Shown here piece by piece: positions 1 through 8,441 of a stretch of 32,983 bases of DNA. The stretch comes from CAYYNP01 sp964472545. GTDB lineage: Bacteria > Planctomycetota > Planctomycetia > Pirellulales > Thermoguttaceae. The stretch is from contig CAYYNP010000084.1 of NCBI GenBank assembly GCA_964472545.1, forward strand, positions 1-32,983, in the 5' to 3' direction. The notes below the pieces were generated by a model that was given only the letters and a program-made list of their open reading frames with translations, searched no databases and was not told the DNA's origin. Positions within the stretch are counted from its first letter, which is position 1. Every line of letters begins with the position of its first letter. The position numbers and the translations under genes were made by a program.

Positions 1-4
1 AACC

Positions 5-1453
5 CTAGCATTCCTCAACCACCTTCAATCCCATCAAGTGCCCCAGGTGCCGGATGCTCTTGGTATGATCGCCGTAGTAGGCCACCCGATGCAGCGAGGC
101 GTAGTAGTCGGTGGCGCTATCGCCCAGCGCGCCGCCGCCCCAGTTGGCCGAGAGTCGCTCGGCGTCGCGGACCTCGGCCACGATCTCCGTACGGCAGCCG
201 CGCTCCTGGCCTTTGGGAACCTTGGGCACGTCGATGATCTTGCCGGTGAAGACCAGCAGCGTGTCGAGGTGGACCAGCTTGGTGAAGGTCACCGTCTGCC
301 CGATCCGATGGTGGACCTCGGTCACCGCGCCGCCGCGGACCTCGGCGTGCCGGCGCAACAAGTACGGAGCCCTGGGGCTCTTGGGGCCTTCCATCCGCAA
401 CGGGGCCGAGCAGTGCGAAAGGTGAAACGCGCCCCGGGCCGTATCGACGCCGGCCGCGTTGCCCAGGAAGCCGGCCTGGTTCACGGCGTGCTGCATGATC
501 AGCATCGTCAGCAGACAGTCCATATCGCCGTCGCAGGCGGCGGGGATGCCCCGGTCGTTCAGGCGTGAAAACCCTAAACATGGAAATCCGCGGGGTAGCC
601 AACGCATGCACGTTCCCACGCACAATCCGTTGACGCGATTCTCGGCGACCATGCGATCCAGCGTGAGGCTCGCCCGGGCCGCCTTGACGACGTCTTCCCG
701 GGCCGGCTCGACGACGCCCTCGGCCTCATCGAGCCACTGCTTGGCCACGGCCTCCGCGGCGGCGTCGTCCACACCGGCCATCACCTCGTCGTAACGGCCG
801 TCGGCGATCCGCACCATTTCGACGCCCAGCCGCTCTTTCACTTCCTCCGGCGCGAAGGCCTCCGGCGTGCCCTTGAACGGCGGCGAGACCAACACCCTGC
901 TCTGCTTCAGCAACGGGATCACGCGCAGCAGAGAAACCGCCCGCTGGACGTCGTCGAGATCACTGCTGTTGAACAACGTGATCCGATGACCCTCCTCCCG
1001 CCATGGGTTGACCAGGCACCAGTCGTGCCCGCCGATCACCGGCAGATGGAAGACCGCGGCCGGCCGGGCTTGCTCGAAGACCGTGGGCATCACGGCACGA
1101 AGGCCGAAGATGTCGGCACTGACCGCCAGTACGGGCGCCTGCGGCCCGGATTTGGCCAGCAGATCGGCGGCCTGGGCCGCGTTGGCCGCCTGGCCGACGA
1201 CGAACTCGACGTTGCCGAGGTCTGCTTCGGCCTGCTTCAGGCGTTTGATGATCGGCTCGAGTTCCTCCGGCGCCAGGGCCCAACTGCGGCCGCTCGGGTT
1301 GCCGGCGATCATGACGCAAATCGGCACCTTCGCCGGCGCCACGGCTTCCACGACCGGTGACTCGTCTTCCGCGCGGAGGTGCCCCGCCGCCAACGCGATT
1401 CCGCCAACGGCACTGGCCCCGATAAACTGCCGACGATTGCAGTGTGTACACAT
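5..1453 (-). CDS. Tat-exported sugar-isomerase-like protein
   Basis: The 482-residue product starts with a twin-arginine signal (NRRQFIGASAVGGIALAAG), so it should be exported folded. The remainder resembles the L-fucose/L-arabinose isomerase fold: an N-terminal part with the segment AGNPSGRSWAL, and a C-terminal part with ACDGDMDCLLTML, GFLGNAAGVDTARGAFHLSHC and repeated His and Asp residues typical of that superfamily. Its substrate cannot be told from sequence, and catalytic isomerase activity is not shown. I chose ATG 1453 over an upstream GTG at 1468 because a GGGAGA ribosome site lies just before it and the Tat motif then falls at the right depth. The gene lies 57 nt downstream of the PQQ-propeller gene on the same strand, so the two are probably co-transcribed and act together outside the cytoplasm. 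The stop codon is inside the window, so the gene is complete. Confidence 0.8.
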   Translation of the reverse strand: MCTHCNRRQFIGASAVGGIALAAGHLRAEDESPVVEAVAPAKVPICVMIAGNPSGRSWALAPEELEPIIKRLKQAEADLGNVEFVVGQAANAAQAADLLAKSGPQAPVLAVSADIFGLRAVMPTVFEQARPAAVFHLPVIGGHDWCLVNPWREEGHRITLFNSSDLDDVQRAVSLLRVIPLLKQSRVLVSPPFKGTPEAFAPEEVKERLGVEMVRIADGRYDEVMAGVDDAAAEAVAKQWLDEAEGVVEPAREDVVKAARASLTLDRMVAENRVNGLCVGTCMRWLPRGFPCLGFSRLNDRGIPAACDGDMDCLLTMLIMQHAVNQAGFLGNAAGVDTARGAFHLSHCSAPLRMEGPKSPRAPYLLRRHAEVRGGAVTEVHHRIGQTVTFTKLVHLDTLLVFTGKIIDVPKVPKGQERGCRTEIVAEVRDAERLSANWGGGALGDSATDYYASLHRVAYYGDHTKSIRHLGHLMGLKVVEEC

Positions 1454-1509
1454 GGTCTTGTCTCCCACAAGGCTGGTTGTTGTCTAAGTGAAACGGTCGT
1501 CGCCGGCCG

Positions 1510-4488
1510 TCATTCGGCCGCCATGCAAACGATACGGCCGTCTTGCAGGGCTACAACGATCCGCCCGTCGCCGTCGACCGCCGTACCGCCCTTGACGGCC
1601 GCTGCCGGCAACCGGCGATACCAGAGGTCCTTGCCGCTGTCGACGTCGACCGCCGCCAGAAACGCGCCGACGGCGTCACCCTGCGCAGCTTGTCCGGCCG
1701 CCAGCACGGCGTTCGGCCCGACGATCAGGCTGTTGTAGCGGCGTCCGGCCGGCGCCTGCCAAAGGGCCCGGCGCTGTGGGCCGCGCGGCGCCGGACGATC
1801 GCTCACGCGGGGTGCCGGACGGTCGGTCGCCCCCGGCTGCTGCGCCGCCAACAGGCCCAGGTTCGTATGCCGGCTGCCGTCGTAGGCCGCGTTGTACATC
1901 AGTAGCGTGCCGTCGGGGTACGGGTGCGCCAGCGACTGGTATTGGCCGTACGTCGGATAGAACGGATAGAAGGCCGTGGCAAACCGCGAGTTGACGCCCT
2001 CGAACGGCTCGTTCAGACACTTGCCGGTCTTCAAGTCGTAGCGGGCCATCTGATAGACACCGCCGCCGAGGAACCGCAATTCGCCGCCGGCGATCATCAG
2101 CGGCCCTTGCAGACTGACGCCGCTGTTGACCTTCTCGCTGAGTGCACCGGACGAACTGTTGTACCACTTGAGCTTGCCCGTCACCGCGTCCAGGGCCACC
2201 ACGTGGGTGCCGTCGTAATGGGCCATGCCGGCCGCGGCGTAGACCGTGCCGTCTTGCACCACCACCCCGCCGGCCACCGGCCAGGTCGAGATCAGCTTGC
2301 CGTAGACCGGGATTATCCGATCTGCCGGCGCCACGCGGAACGACCAGAGGTTTCGCCCGGTCGCCGCCTCCAGGGCATACACCCTGCCGTCGGCCGAACC
2401 GACGAAGACGCGATTCTCGGCCACCACCGGCGGATAGTAGACGGCCGAGCCGACGAACGTCTTCCAGCGGAGCTTTCCCTCGGCGTCGATCGCGCGGACG
2501 ATCCCGGCGCGGTCGGCCACGAAGACCAAATCGCCCGCGATCACCGGGGCCGTGGGCATCATGGCCGCTCCCGGCTCAAACGCCCATTGTCGGGCAACTT
2601 GCTGCGGGAGCTTTATGCGGGTGACGCTGCTGCGGGCATTGTTGCCGCGATACACGGGCCAGTCGTTCTCGCCAATCGCGAACTCCTCGACCGACGCCGG
2701 ATCGTCGCAGGCCAATTCGAGCCGCGAATCGTCGGCCGCCGGCGAGAAGTCGAAATCGCCGGCCGGGCCGAGACAGATATGGCCGTAGAACGACAACTGG
2801 CAGCCGCACATCCAGGGGCCCCAGTAGAGCAGGCCATCGGAGATGATCACACCGTCCTGGCAGGGCGGCCGCATCGGCGCGATGTGCTCGGCCGCGTTGG
2901 TCTCCGTGTCGATGCGGACCGTTCCGCCCGGCGTGCGGTAGAATATACTGTCGACGCTGCCGGTGGCCCGGGTGCAGGCCCTGCGCCGTGACAGCCGCGC
3001 CAGTATCTCGCCCGTCTCGTACGAGAGCTTCGCGCCTGTCTCCTGCGGCCCGGCCGCGTAGAAGCCGTCGTCGCGGAGCACGATTTGGAAGTTGCCGTGG
3101 GGGCGATGCCAGAGCAGCTTGCCGTCTTCGGCACTGGCCACCACCAACCGGCTGCGTTGCGGCCCGGCGAAGAAGAGGTACTCTTCGTTGCACTTGATGT
3201 AGGACGTCGTGGCGTAGCCGGTCACGTAATGCTGGGCCCGTCCGTTGGGGCCGATCGCCTCGAGCAGATCCGCGTCGTCGTTGGTCCAGAGGACCTTGCC
3301 GTTTTTCGCGTCGATACACCGCACGAATTTCTCCGGACAATAGACGTAGATCTTACCGCCGCCCATGCAGACGCCACGGCTGTCGAGGTATTCGTCGTCG
3401 CGATGGCTCCAAAGGACTTTCTTGCTATCCGGGTCGATGGCCACCAGGGTGCGCCCGAAGCCGAAGCTGTTCCTGGGATTGGCATAGTCGTGCCCTTCCC
3501 ACATCCCCCACGGCCAATGTCCCATGCCGGGGATGCCAGACGGCTGCGTGCGGACCGACGTTTCCGGTCCGCCGACCAAGGCGTAGAGCACGCCGTCGAC
3601 CAAGGACATCCACTTCCAGACCTTGCCGTCGGAAAGGTCGGCCGGAGCGACGATCTCGTCGGCAACGTTGCCGGTGGCGGCGTCGATCAGCTTGCACGAC
3701 TCGTCGTCGGCCAGGTAGAGCGTCTCACCCGTGGCGATCATCGTGTTGCGATGGATCATGAAGCCCTCTTTCAAATCCCGCTGCCAGAGGACCGTGCCGT
3801 TGTAGGCGTTGATGCACAGCAGCTTGTTGAGCATCGGGTTCTGGTTGGCCTTATGCGCAATGTGGCCGAAGGCCCGAAAGACGCGCCCGCCGGCGGCCAC
3901 CGAAACCTCGGGCATGGGGCAGAACTTCGGGTCGCCGAGAAACTGCGTCAGGTATGGGGCCCGGGCCAACTGGTCGGTCGACTGCGGATTGTTATCCGGG
4001 CCGTGGTACGGATGGCCCCAGTCGTCGACGCCGTCGGGTACCGGTTTGAGGATCCCGCGCTCGCCTAGCATGGCCGTCCCACCGGGATGCAACACGCGAA
4101 GCACTTCCGCCTTGTCGACGATCCGCCGCATATCGGGCGTGATCACTTCGCCGGCCAGATTGTCGGCCAATTGGATGGCGTCGAGTTCACCCCGGGCGGC
4201 AAACACGCGGTCGCCCAGCAGCCCCGCCGCGGCGGCCGCTTCGCGCACGGCAGCGACCTGCTTCGCGTCCGGCGACTGGAAGAAGATCACGTAATCGGTG
4301 CGTGCCGCCAGATCGGTGACGTACTTCGCGTTGCCGTCTTCCGCCAGCCCGAGCACGGCACAGATGCCCTTCTGACCGGCGGCCCTCGCGTCATCACCGA
4401 TCGCCGTAGATAGTCCAATTGCCACGGCGGCCCAAAGCACCGCCGCCAAGAGACTCCAGCCCACCGTCCTGAAGCGTCTGCTCGTCAT
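1510..4488 (-). CDS. Secreted PQQ-type beta-propeller repeat protein
   Basis: This 992-residue protein has an N-terminal hydrophobic export segment (about residues 10-35, ending near DDARAAGQ). Two blocks of PQQ/WD-like beta-propeller blades follow, with repeated motifs such as 'INAYNGTVLWQRDL', 'IDAKNGKVLWTNDD' and 'LDAVTGKLKWYNSS'. A linker near residue 620 separates the two propellers. A short segment, 'GVDDWGHPYHGPDNN', precedes the first propeller, as in large planctomycete proteins of this type. Blades of this class can bind PQQ or act as protein scaffolds. No dehydrogenase active site is evident, so its enzymatic role is unknown. ATG 4488 is preferred over GTG 4515 because a strong GGAGGA site lies about 9 nt upstream. 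The Tat-exported isomerase-like gene follows at 57 nt, which suggests a two-gene operon. Confidence 0.85.
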   Translation of the reverse strand: MTSRRFRTVGWSLLAAVLWAAVAIGLSTAIGDDARAAGQKGICAVLGLAEDGNAKYVTDLAARTDYVIFFQSPDAKQVAAVREAAAAAGLLGDRVFAARGELDAIQLADNLAGEVITPDMRRIVDKAEVLRVLHPGGTAMLGERGILKPVPDGVDDWGHPYHGPDNNPQSTDQLARAPYLTQFLGDPKFCPMPEVSVAAGGRVFRAFGHIAHKANQNPMLNKLLCINAYNGTVLWQRDLKEGFMIHRNTMIATGETLYLADDESCKLIDAATGNVADEIVAPADLSDGKVWKWMSLVDGVLYALVGGPETSVRTQPSGIPGMGHWPWGMWEGHDYANPRNSFGFGRTLVAIDPDSKKVLWSHRDDEYLDSRGVCMGGGKIYVYCPEKFVRCIDAKNGKVLWTNDDADLLEAIGPNGRAQHYVTGYATTSYIKCNEEYLFFAGPQRSRLVVASAEDGKLLWHRPHGNFQIVLRDDGFYAAGPQETGAKLSYETGEILARLSRRRACTRATGSVDSIFYRTPGGTVRIDTETNAAEHIAPMRPPCQDGVIISDGLLYWGPWMCGCQLSFYGHICLGPAGDFDFSPAADDSRLELACDDPASVEEFAIGENDWPVYRGNNARSSVTRIKLPQQVARQWAFEPGAAMMPTAPVIAGDLVFVADRAGIVRAIDAEGKLRWKTFVGSAVYYPPVVAENRVFVGSADGRVYALEAATGRNLWSFRVAPADRIIPVYGKLISTWPVAGGVVVQDGTVYAAAGMAHYDGTHVVALDAVTGKLKWYNSSSGALSEKVNSGVSLQGPLMIAGGELRFLGGGVYQMARYDLKTGKCLNEPFEGVNSRFATAFYPFYPTYGQYQSLAHPYPDGTLLMYNAAYDGSRHTNLGLLAAQQPGATDRPAPRVSDRPAPRGPQRRALWQAPAGRRYNSLIVGPNAVLAAGQAAQGDAVGAFLAAVDVDSGKDLWYRRLPAAAVKGGTAVDGDGRIVVALQDGRIVCMAAE

Positions 4489-4828
4489 CACCGAGATCCT
4501 CCGTTTACGAGTCACGATCGAGAAGCCATCAAACGCTGGGTGCCACTGCTGGCTTGTCCAGCAGTGCCGAGTTCAGACGAACACAAAGACACTGCTGGGC
4601 AAGCCAGCAGTGGCACCCAAATGCATAAACTCCCACGTCTCCAACGGCCTGCTAGCCACGCGCAGTATAGCGTCGCCGACGGAGAATACCAGCGCCGGCG
4701 GCGGAAACTCTGTTTTGCGGGGCACTTCAAACGCACCCGGAGTCAACGCCCTACAGCACGAGCAAGACGGCCGAGTTCGGGGGGCTCGCTTGCACAGTCG
4801 TTCCCCGCCCGGTACCTTACGGCTCGTA
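4489..4828. other. Divergent intergenic region with one REPIN-like element
   Basis: This 340-nt gap separates divergently transcribed genes and should hold both promoters. No convincing -35/-10 pair was found by eye. Its main visible content is the inverted repeat at 4537-4619. An open frame extends the downstream gene back to 4610, but that extension begins inside the repeat and has no family-like sequence, so it is treated as non-coding. Confidence 0.6.
4537..4619. repeat. REPIN-like inverted repeat, family A
   Basis: Two 30-nt arms (4537-4566 and 4590-4619) are near-perfect inverted copies separated by 23 nt. Each arm is itself a hairpin, with CTGCTGG and CCAGCAG around a CTTGT-type loop. 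A second copy is at 7359-7440, so this is a dispersed element rather than a gene-specific site. The pairing of two REP hairpins in opposite orientation matches the layout of REPINs. Confidence 0.85.
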
Positions 4829-6157
4829 ATGAGCACCATTCGCGATATTCCCGAAGTTGCCGCATTGGACGCCCGCAGGGCGATAGTGCGGATTCCGCCG
4901 GAGACGGACGTGCCGTTGACGCCCCGGGTGCGGCAAGTGATCGATACGGCGGAATTTCGGCGGCTGGCGGGCATCAGCCAACTCGGGCTGGTGTCGCTGG
5001 TCTATCCGGCGGCGATCCATACCCGGTTCGAGCACTGCCTCGGCGTCTATCGGTTGGCGCTGGTCTACCTGAAACAGTTGGCCGGCGACGAGCGGTTTAC
5101 CGAGGCCGTGCGGCCCGACGAGGCCGAATTATTCATCGCCGCGGCGTTGTTGCACGATTTGGGACACTGGCCGTTCTGTCATCCGCTGGAAGATATCCGG
5201 CTGCCGAGCGTGCCCAGTCACGAGTTGTTTGCCAATAGCTTCCTGCTCGAGGGCGAATTGGCCGACGTGCTGCGCGACGATTGGGGCGTCAACCCGCGGG
5301 ACTTGGTGGCGCTGTTGAGCGAAAAGCCCCGCGATCGGGCCTCGCAGATCCTCGGCAGCATGCTCTCCGGGCCGATCGATATCGACAAGATGGACTATCT
5401 GGCCCGCGATAGCCTCCACGCCGGCGTGCCCTACGGGCGGCACTTCGACCGGCAGCGCTTGCTGGGCAGCCTCTGCCTGAACCGGGCGGGCAACGGCCTG
5501 GCGATCTCGGAGAAAGGCAAGACGGCGGCCGAGTTGATGGTCTTCGCCCGCTACGTGATGTTCAGCGAGGTTTACTGGCATCACGGCGTGCGAGCGGCCA
5601 CGTCGATGTTGCAGCGGGCTTTCTTCCTGCTGCACGGTTCGCTCGATCTCGACGGGCTGCTGCGGATGAGCGAGGAGGGAATGACCGCCGAGTTGCAACG
5701 CGTCGCCGGCGACGGGCCGGCCGGCGAGTTGCTTGCCGGGCTGTTCGGCCCCACGCGGCGACTCTACAAGCGGCTGGCGGAATTCAGCTTCTTGCAGGAG
5801 CACTCGCTCTATCGGCAGTTGGCTCGCCGTCCGTATCCGTGGTTGGCGGCCTGTGCAGAACAGTTTGCGTTATTGGCCAGCACGGCGCTGGGCCGCGTGG
5901 TCGCCCCGCACGAAATCCTCTTCGATGCGCCGCCGGTCGCCCGCGAGGTGCAGTTTCACGTCGAAATCCACTATCCGAAACAAGACCGCTACCGCACGCT
6001 GGGCGAAGTGTCGCCGATCGTGCGAACGCTGGCCGAAGAGCAGTTCGACGATTACGTGAAGCGCGTGCGGATCTTTGCACACCCGCGATTGATCGACGAT
6101 CTGCGGCGGCTGGACGATCTGCCCGAGTTGATTACGCGGGCGATTGAACGGATGTAG
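4829..6157 (+). CDS. HD-domain dNTP triphosphohydrolase-like protein (SAMHD1-like)
   Basis: The 442-residue product carries the HD phosphohydrolase metal site in order: H69 in RFEHCLGVY, H109-D110 in ALLHDLGHWPFCH, and a later Asp in DIDKMDYLARDS (about residues 183-195). This arrangement is that of the SAMHD1/dGTPase branch of HD proteins, which hydrolyse dNTPs or related phosphoesters in the cytoplasm. The C-terminal half is mostly helical and has no recognised extra domain. ATG 4829 is chosen because the family-like sequence begins there. The open frame continues upstream only through a dispersed repeat. The gene is alone on its strand: its upstream neighbour is divergent and its downstream neighbour convergent. 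The exact nucleotide substrate cannot be read from the sequence. Confidence 0.87.
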   Translation: MSTIRDIPEVAALDARRAIVRIPPETDVPLTPRVRQVIDTAEFRRLAGISQLGLVSLVYPAAIHTRFEHCLGVYRLALVYLKQLAGDERFTEAVRPDEAELFIAAALLHDLGHWPFCHPLEDIRLPSVPSHELFANSFLLEGELADVLRDDWGVNPRDLVALLSEKPRDRASQILGSMLSGPIDIDKMDYLARDSLHAGVPYGRHFDRQRLLGSLCLNRAGNGLAISEKGKTAAELMVFARYVMFSEVYWHHGVRAATSMLQRAFFLLHGSLDLDGLLRMSEEGMTAELQRVAGDGPAGELLAGLFGPTRRLYKRLAEFSFLQEHSLYRQLARRPYPWLAACAEQFALLASTALGRVVAPHEILFDAPPVAREVQFHVEIHYPKQDRYRTLGEVSPIVRTLAEEQFDDYVKRVRIFAHPRLIDDLRRLDDLPELITRAIERM

Positions 6158-6294
6158 CCGAAGCGGGCGGGGAGAAGGGGGCAGGTGCATGTGCGAAAGC
6201 GCTTTGCACAAACTCTACCCGTCCCCACGCTCAAGACTTTCTCGCCGCTCCGGCAGAGTGTACCTGTCGCCCTGTCTGCCCGCCGCCAAGCCGC

Positions 6295-7236
6295 CTACCC
6301 CGGCACGGGCATTTCGTCGACCAGCCGGCCGATCAGCGCTTCGACGCCCTCGCGCTGGCCGCCGTGGACGTAGCCTTTGGTGATCACCCGGTGCGAGAGG
6401 ACGACCGTGGCCAACCGTTTGACGTCGTCGGGCACGACGTAGCGGCGGCCGTCGACCAGGGCGTTGGCTTGCGAAGCCCGATAGAGCGCCAACGCGCCGC
6501 GCGTGCTGACGCCCACTTGTAGATCGTCGCAATCTCGCGTCGCTTCGACGATGCCCAGCAGGTATTCGTTGATCGACTCGTCGACGGTCACCTGCCGGAC
6601 GGCTTCCTGGAGCGTGCTGATCTGTTGGCAGTCCAACGCCGGGGCCAGCGCATCGACCGGTTCGCCCTCGCGATGGCTGCGGAGCACCTGCTGCTCGACG
6701 TCGCGGCCCGGATAACCCACCGGAATCCGCATCAGGAAGCGGTCGAGTTGGCTTTCCGGCAGCGGGTAGGTGCCCTCGAACTCGGCCGGGTTTTGCGTGG
6801 CGATGACCATAAACGGCCGCGGCAGCGGATAGGTCTGGCCGTCGGCCGACACCTGGCGCTCGCTCATCGCCTCCAACAGCGCGCTTTGCGTACGCGGCGT
6901 GGCGCGGTTGATCTCGTCGGCCAACACCACGTTGGCGAAGATCGGCCCCGGGCTGAAGGTGAATTCCTGCGACTGGGGGTTGTAGAGACTGCTGCCGGTG
7001 ATGTCGGCCGGGAGCAGATCGGGCGTGAACTGGATGCGGTGGAAATCGCCACAGAGGCTGCGGGCGATCGCCTTACCCACCAGCGTCTTGCCCACGCCGG
7101 GAACGTCTTCCAGCAGCACGTGCTCGCCGGAAAGCAGCGCCACGGTGGCCAGCCGCACCACGTCTTCTTTGCCCAGCACCACGCTGCAAACGTTCTCGCG
7201 GAACCGCTCGATCAGTTTTTCGACGTCTTCGCTCAT
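6295..7236 (-). CDS. MoxR-family AAA+ ATPase
   Basis: The 313-residue protein is a full-length MoxR-type AAA+ ATPase. It has Walker A in EDVPGVGKTLVGKA (residues 43-56), Walker B in VVLADEINRATPRTQSALLEAM (near residue 110), sensor-1-like ATQNPAEFEGTYPLPESQLDRF, and a C-terminal lid with VSTRGALAL. MoxR ATPases act as cytoplasmic chaperones that help insert cofactors or assemble protein complexes. They are usually encoded next to DUF58, transglutaminase or VWA-domain genes. None of those partners is present here: downstream is a convergent HD gene, and upstream on the same strand is a lipoprotein about 250 nt away across a REPIN-like element. Its client is therefore unknown. Confidence 0.92.
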   Translation of the reverse strand: MSEDVEKLIERFRENVCSVVLGKEDVVRLATVALLSGEHVLLEDVPGVGKTLVGKAIARSLCGDFHRIQFTPDLLPADITGSSLYNPQSQEFTFSPGPIFANVVLADEINRATPRTQSALLEAMSERQVSADGQTYPLPRPFMVIATQNPAEFEGTYPLPESQLDRFLMRIPVGYPGRDVEQQVLRSHREGEPVDALAPALDCQQISTLQEAVRQVTVDESINEYLLGIVEATRDCDDLQVGVSTRGALALYRASQANALVDGRRYVVPDDVKRLATVVLSHRVITKGYVHGGQREGVEALIGRLVDEMPVPG

Positions 7237-7358
7237 GGGTGGCTCGCGGTGTCGGTCAACGTGGCGAAGGGGCGCACGGGGGACAAGTACATCTTACCCC
7301 ATCGGCCCGCGACGTGCTGTGCTAGCAACCCTTTGAAGAACCGGAAGTTTGAGAACTC

Positions 7359-7440
7359 GGGTGCCACTGCTGACTTGCCCAGCAGTGCTCTTGCGTTCGC
7401 TTCAACTAGGCACTGCTGGGCAAGCCAGCAGTAGCACCCA
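7359..7440. repeat. REPIN-like inverted repeat, family A (second copy)
   Basis: The arms at both ends of this segment are the same 30-nt palindromic unit seen at 4537-4619, with a different central spacer. It lies between a lipoprotein gene (ending at 7489) and the MoxR gene (starting at 7236), both on the minus strand. It could form strong hairpins in a read-through transcript. Confidence 0.85.
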
Positions 7441-7488
7441 ACGCATTGCCCCAGGCACGCGTCGCATCGAACTCACGGCAATCGAGGA

Positions 7489-8133
7489 CTACCGTGGGAT
7501 CGTCGTGGCCGGATCGTCCGGAAGCCGGGCTTGCGAGGTCGCCGCGCGCTGGCGCCGGAGCATTTCTTCGCGGGTCTTTTGCTGCGTCAGAAGATAGTCT
7601 TCGGGATTCTCGAAGTCCAGCATGATCAGATCCTGATCGGGGAAGGCCTGCACGAAGACCGCGGCGATCCGCCACTGGCCATCTTCGCGGTGGAGCACCC
7701 AGAGGGCCTTCGAGGTGACTTTCTCGGCCGTTGCGCCCTGGATGTCGATCCACTCGGCGGCCACCTGAGCTACGTCGTCGTTGACCTCCTTGACGCCGGC
7801 CACGCGAAACTCGGCCGTATCACTGGCGCCGGGCCTGCCCGGCATCAACTCCTCGTTCCGCTCTTGGCTGAGCCGCTTCCATTGTGCGATCGCGGTGGCG
7901 GTGAAACTGGCGTCGACCGCGGCGTCGTCGCCGTCGCGGCAGGCGGCCAGGAATCTGTGCAGCGCCGCACGCGAACCGGTCAGCTTCTCACCGTCGGCGG
8001 TCTCGACATACTGCTCGGTCGGATCGCCCGCAGCGCCGGCGCCCGTCGTCTCGCCGCTCTTGTCCGAGCCGCCACACCCTGCCACGCAAATACCCACCAC
8101 CAGCAGCCAAAGGGCCTGTTGTTTCCACCACAT
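7489..8133 (-). CDS. Putative lipoprotein of unknown function
   Basis: The 214-residue product starts with a lipoprotein signal peptide whose lipobox is VAGC (about residues 16-19), followed by GGSDKSGET, so it is expected to be lipidated and held at a membrane. The body (RAALHRFLAACRDGDDAAVDASFT ... ALWVLHREDGQWRIAAV) looks like an NTF2/SnoaL-like alpha-beta barrel of the kind found in planctomycete lipoproteins. That assignment is tentative and rests on the pattern 'helix then V-x-R-E-D-G-x-W-R-I-A'. The C-terminus is charged and probably helical. ATG 8133 is preceded by AGGAGA at a good distance. No specific function can be stated. Confidence 0.72.
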   Translation of the reverse strand: MWWKQQALWLLVVGICVAGCGGSDKSGETTGAGAAGDPTEQYVETADGEKLTGSRAALHRFLAACRDGDDAAVDASFTATAIAQWKRLSQERNEELMPGRPGASDTAEFRVAGVKEVNDDVAQVAAEWIDIQGATAEKVTSKALWVLHREDGQWRIAAVFVQAFPDQDLIMLDFENPEDYLLTQQKTREEMLRRQRAATSQARLPDDPATTIPR

Positions 8134-8441
8134 CCGTGCGGTCTCCTGTCGATGTCCAAAGCGATCCGTCGCCATCCACCCCGAGCGGGAGAGGCACCCC
8201 TAATGCGAGGTGCGAAACGAGGTGTCGGGGGAGTGTCGCAAGATCGGCCACACAGGTCAAGACGAGAAAGCGGGGAGGTGCCACAGCAGGGGTACCACTC
8301 CCGCACCCGACAGAGGGTGGCTGGGGTCGAGATGCGAGGAACGAGCAGCGAGCCCCCAGACGCAGGCACTGGGGGTTCACCACTCGTTCCTCGTGGTTCA
8401 ACCCCAGGCACCCGACTGCCAGAGTTAGGTGAAACGGGGCA
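8134..8441. other. Intergenic region with a long imperfect inverted repeat
   Basis: This 308-nt gap lies between two minus-strand genes. Its right part holds the inverted repeat at 8315-8413. The left part has GC-rich short repeats, with several GCGAGGTG- and GGGGTACC-like stretches, but nothing coding or clearly regulatory was identified. Confidence 0.5.
8315..8413. repeat. REPIN-like inverted repeat, family B
   Basis: Two arms of about 45 nt (8315-8359 and 8369-8413) are imperfect inverted copies around a 9-nt loop. Both arms begin GGGTG(G/C)CTGGGGT, share CGAGGAACGAG in the middle and end CCCCCAG. The leading GGGTGGCTGGGG is shared with the elements at 10752-10847 and 19743-19761. Confidence 0.8.

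Noticed and set aside
4610..4828. N-terminal extension of the HD-domain protein
   Set aside because: It begins inside a dispersed inverted repeat and has no family-like sequence. Conserved sequence starts near 4829.
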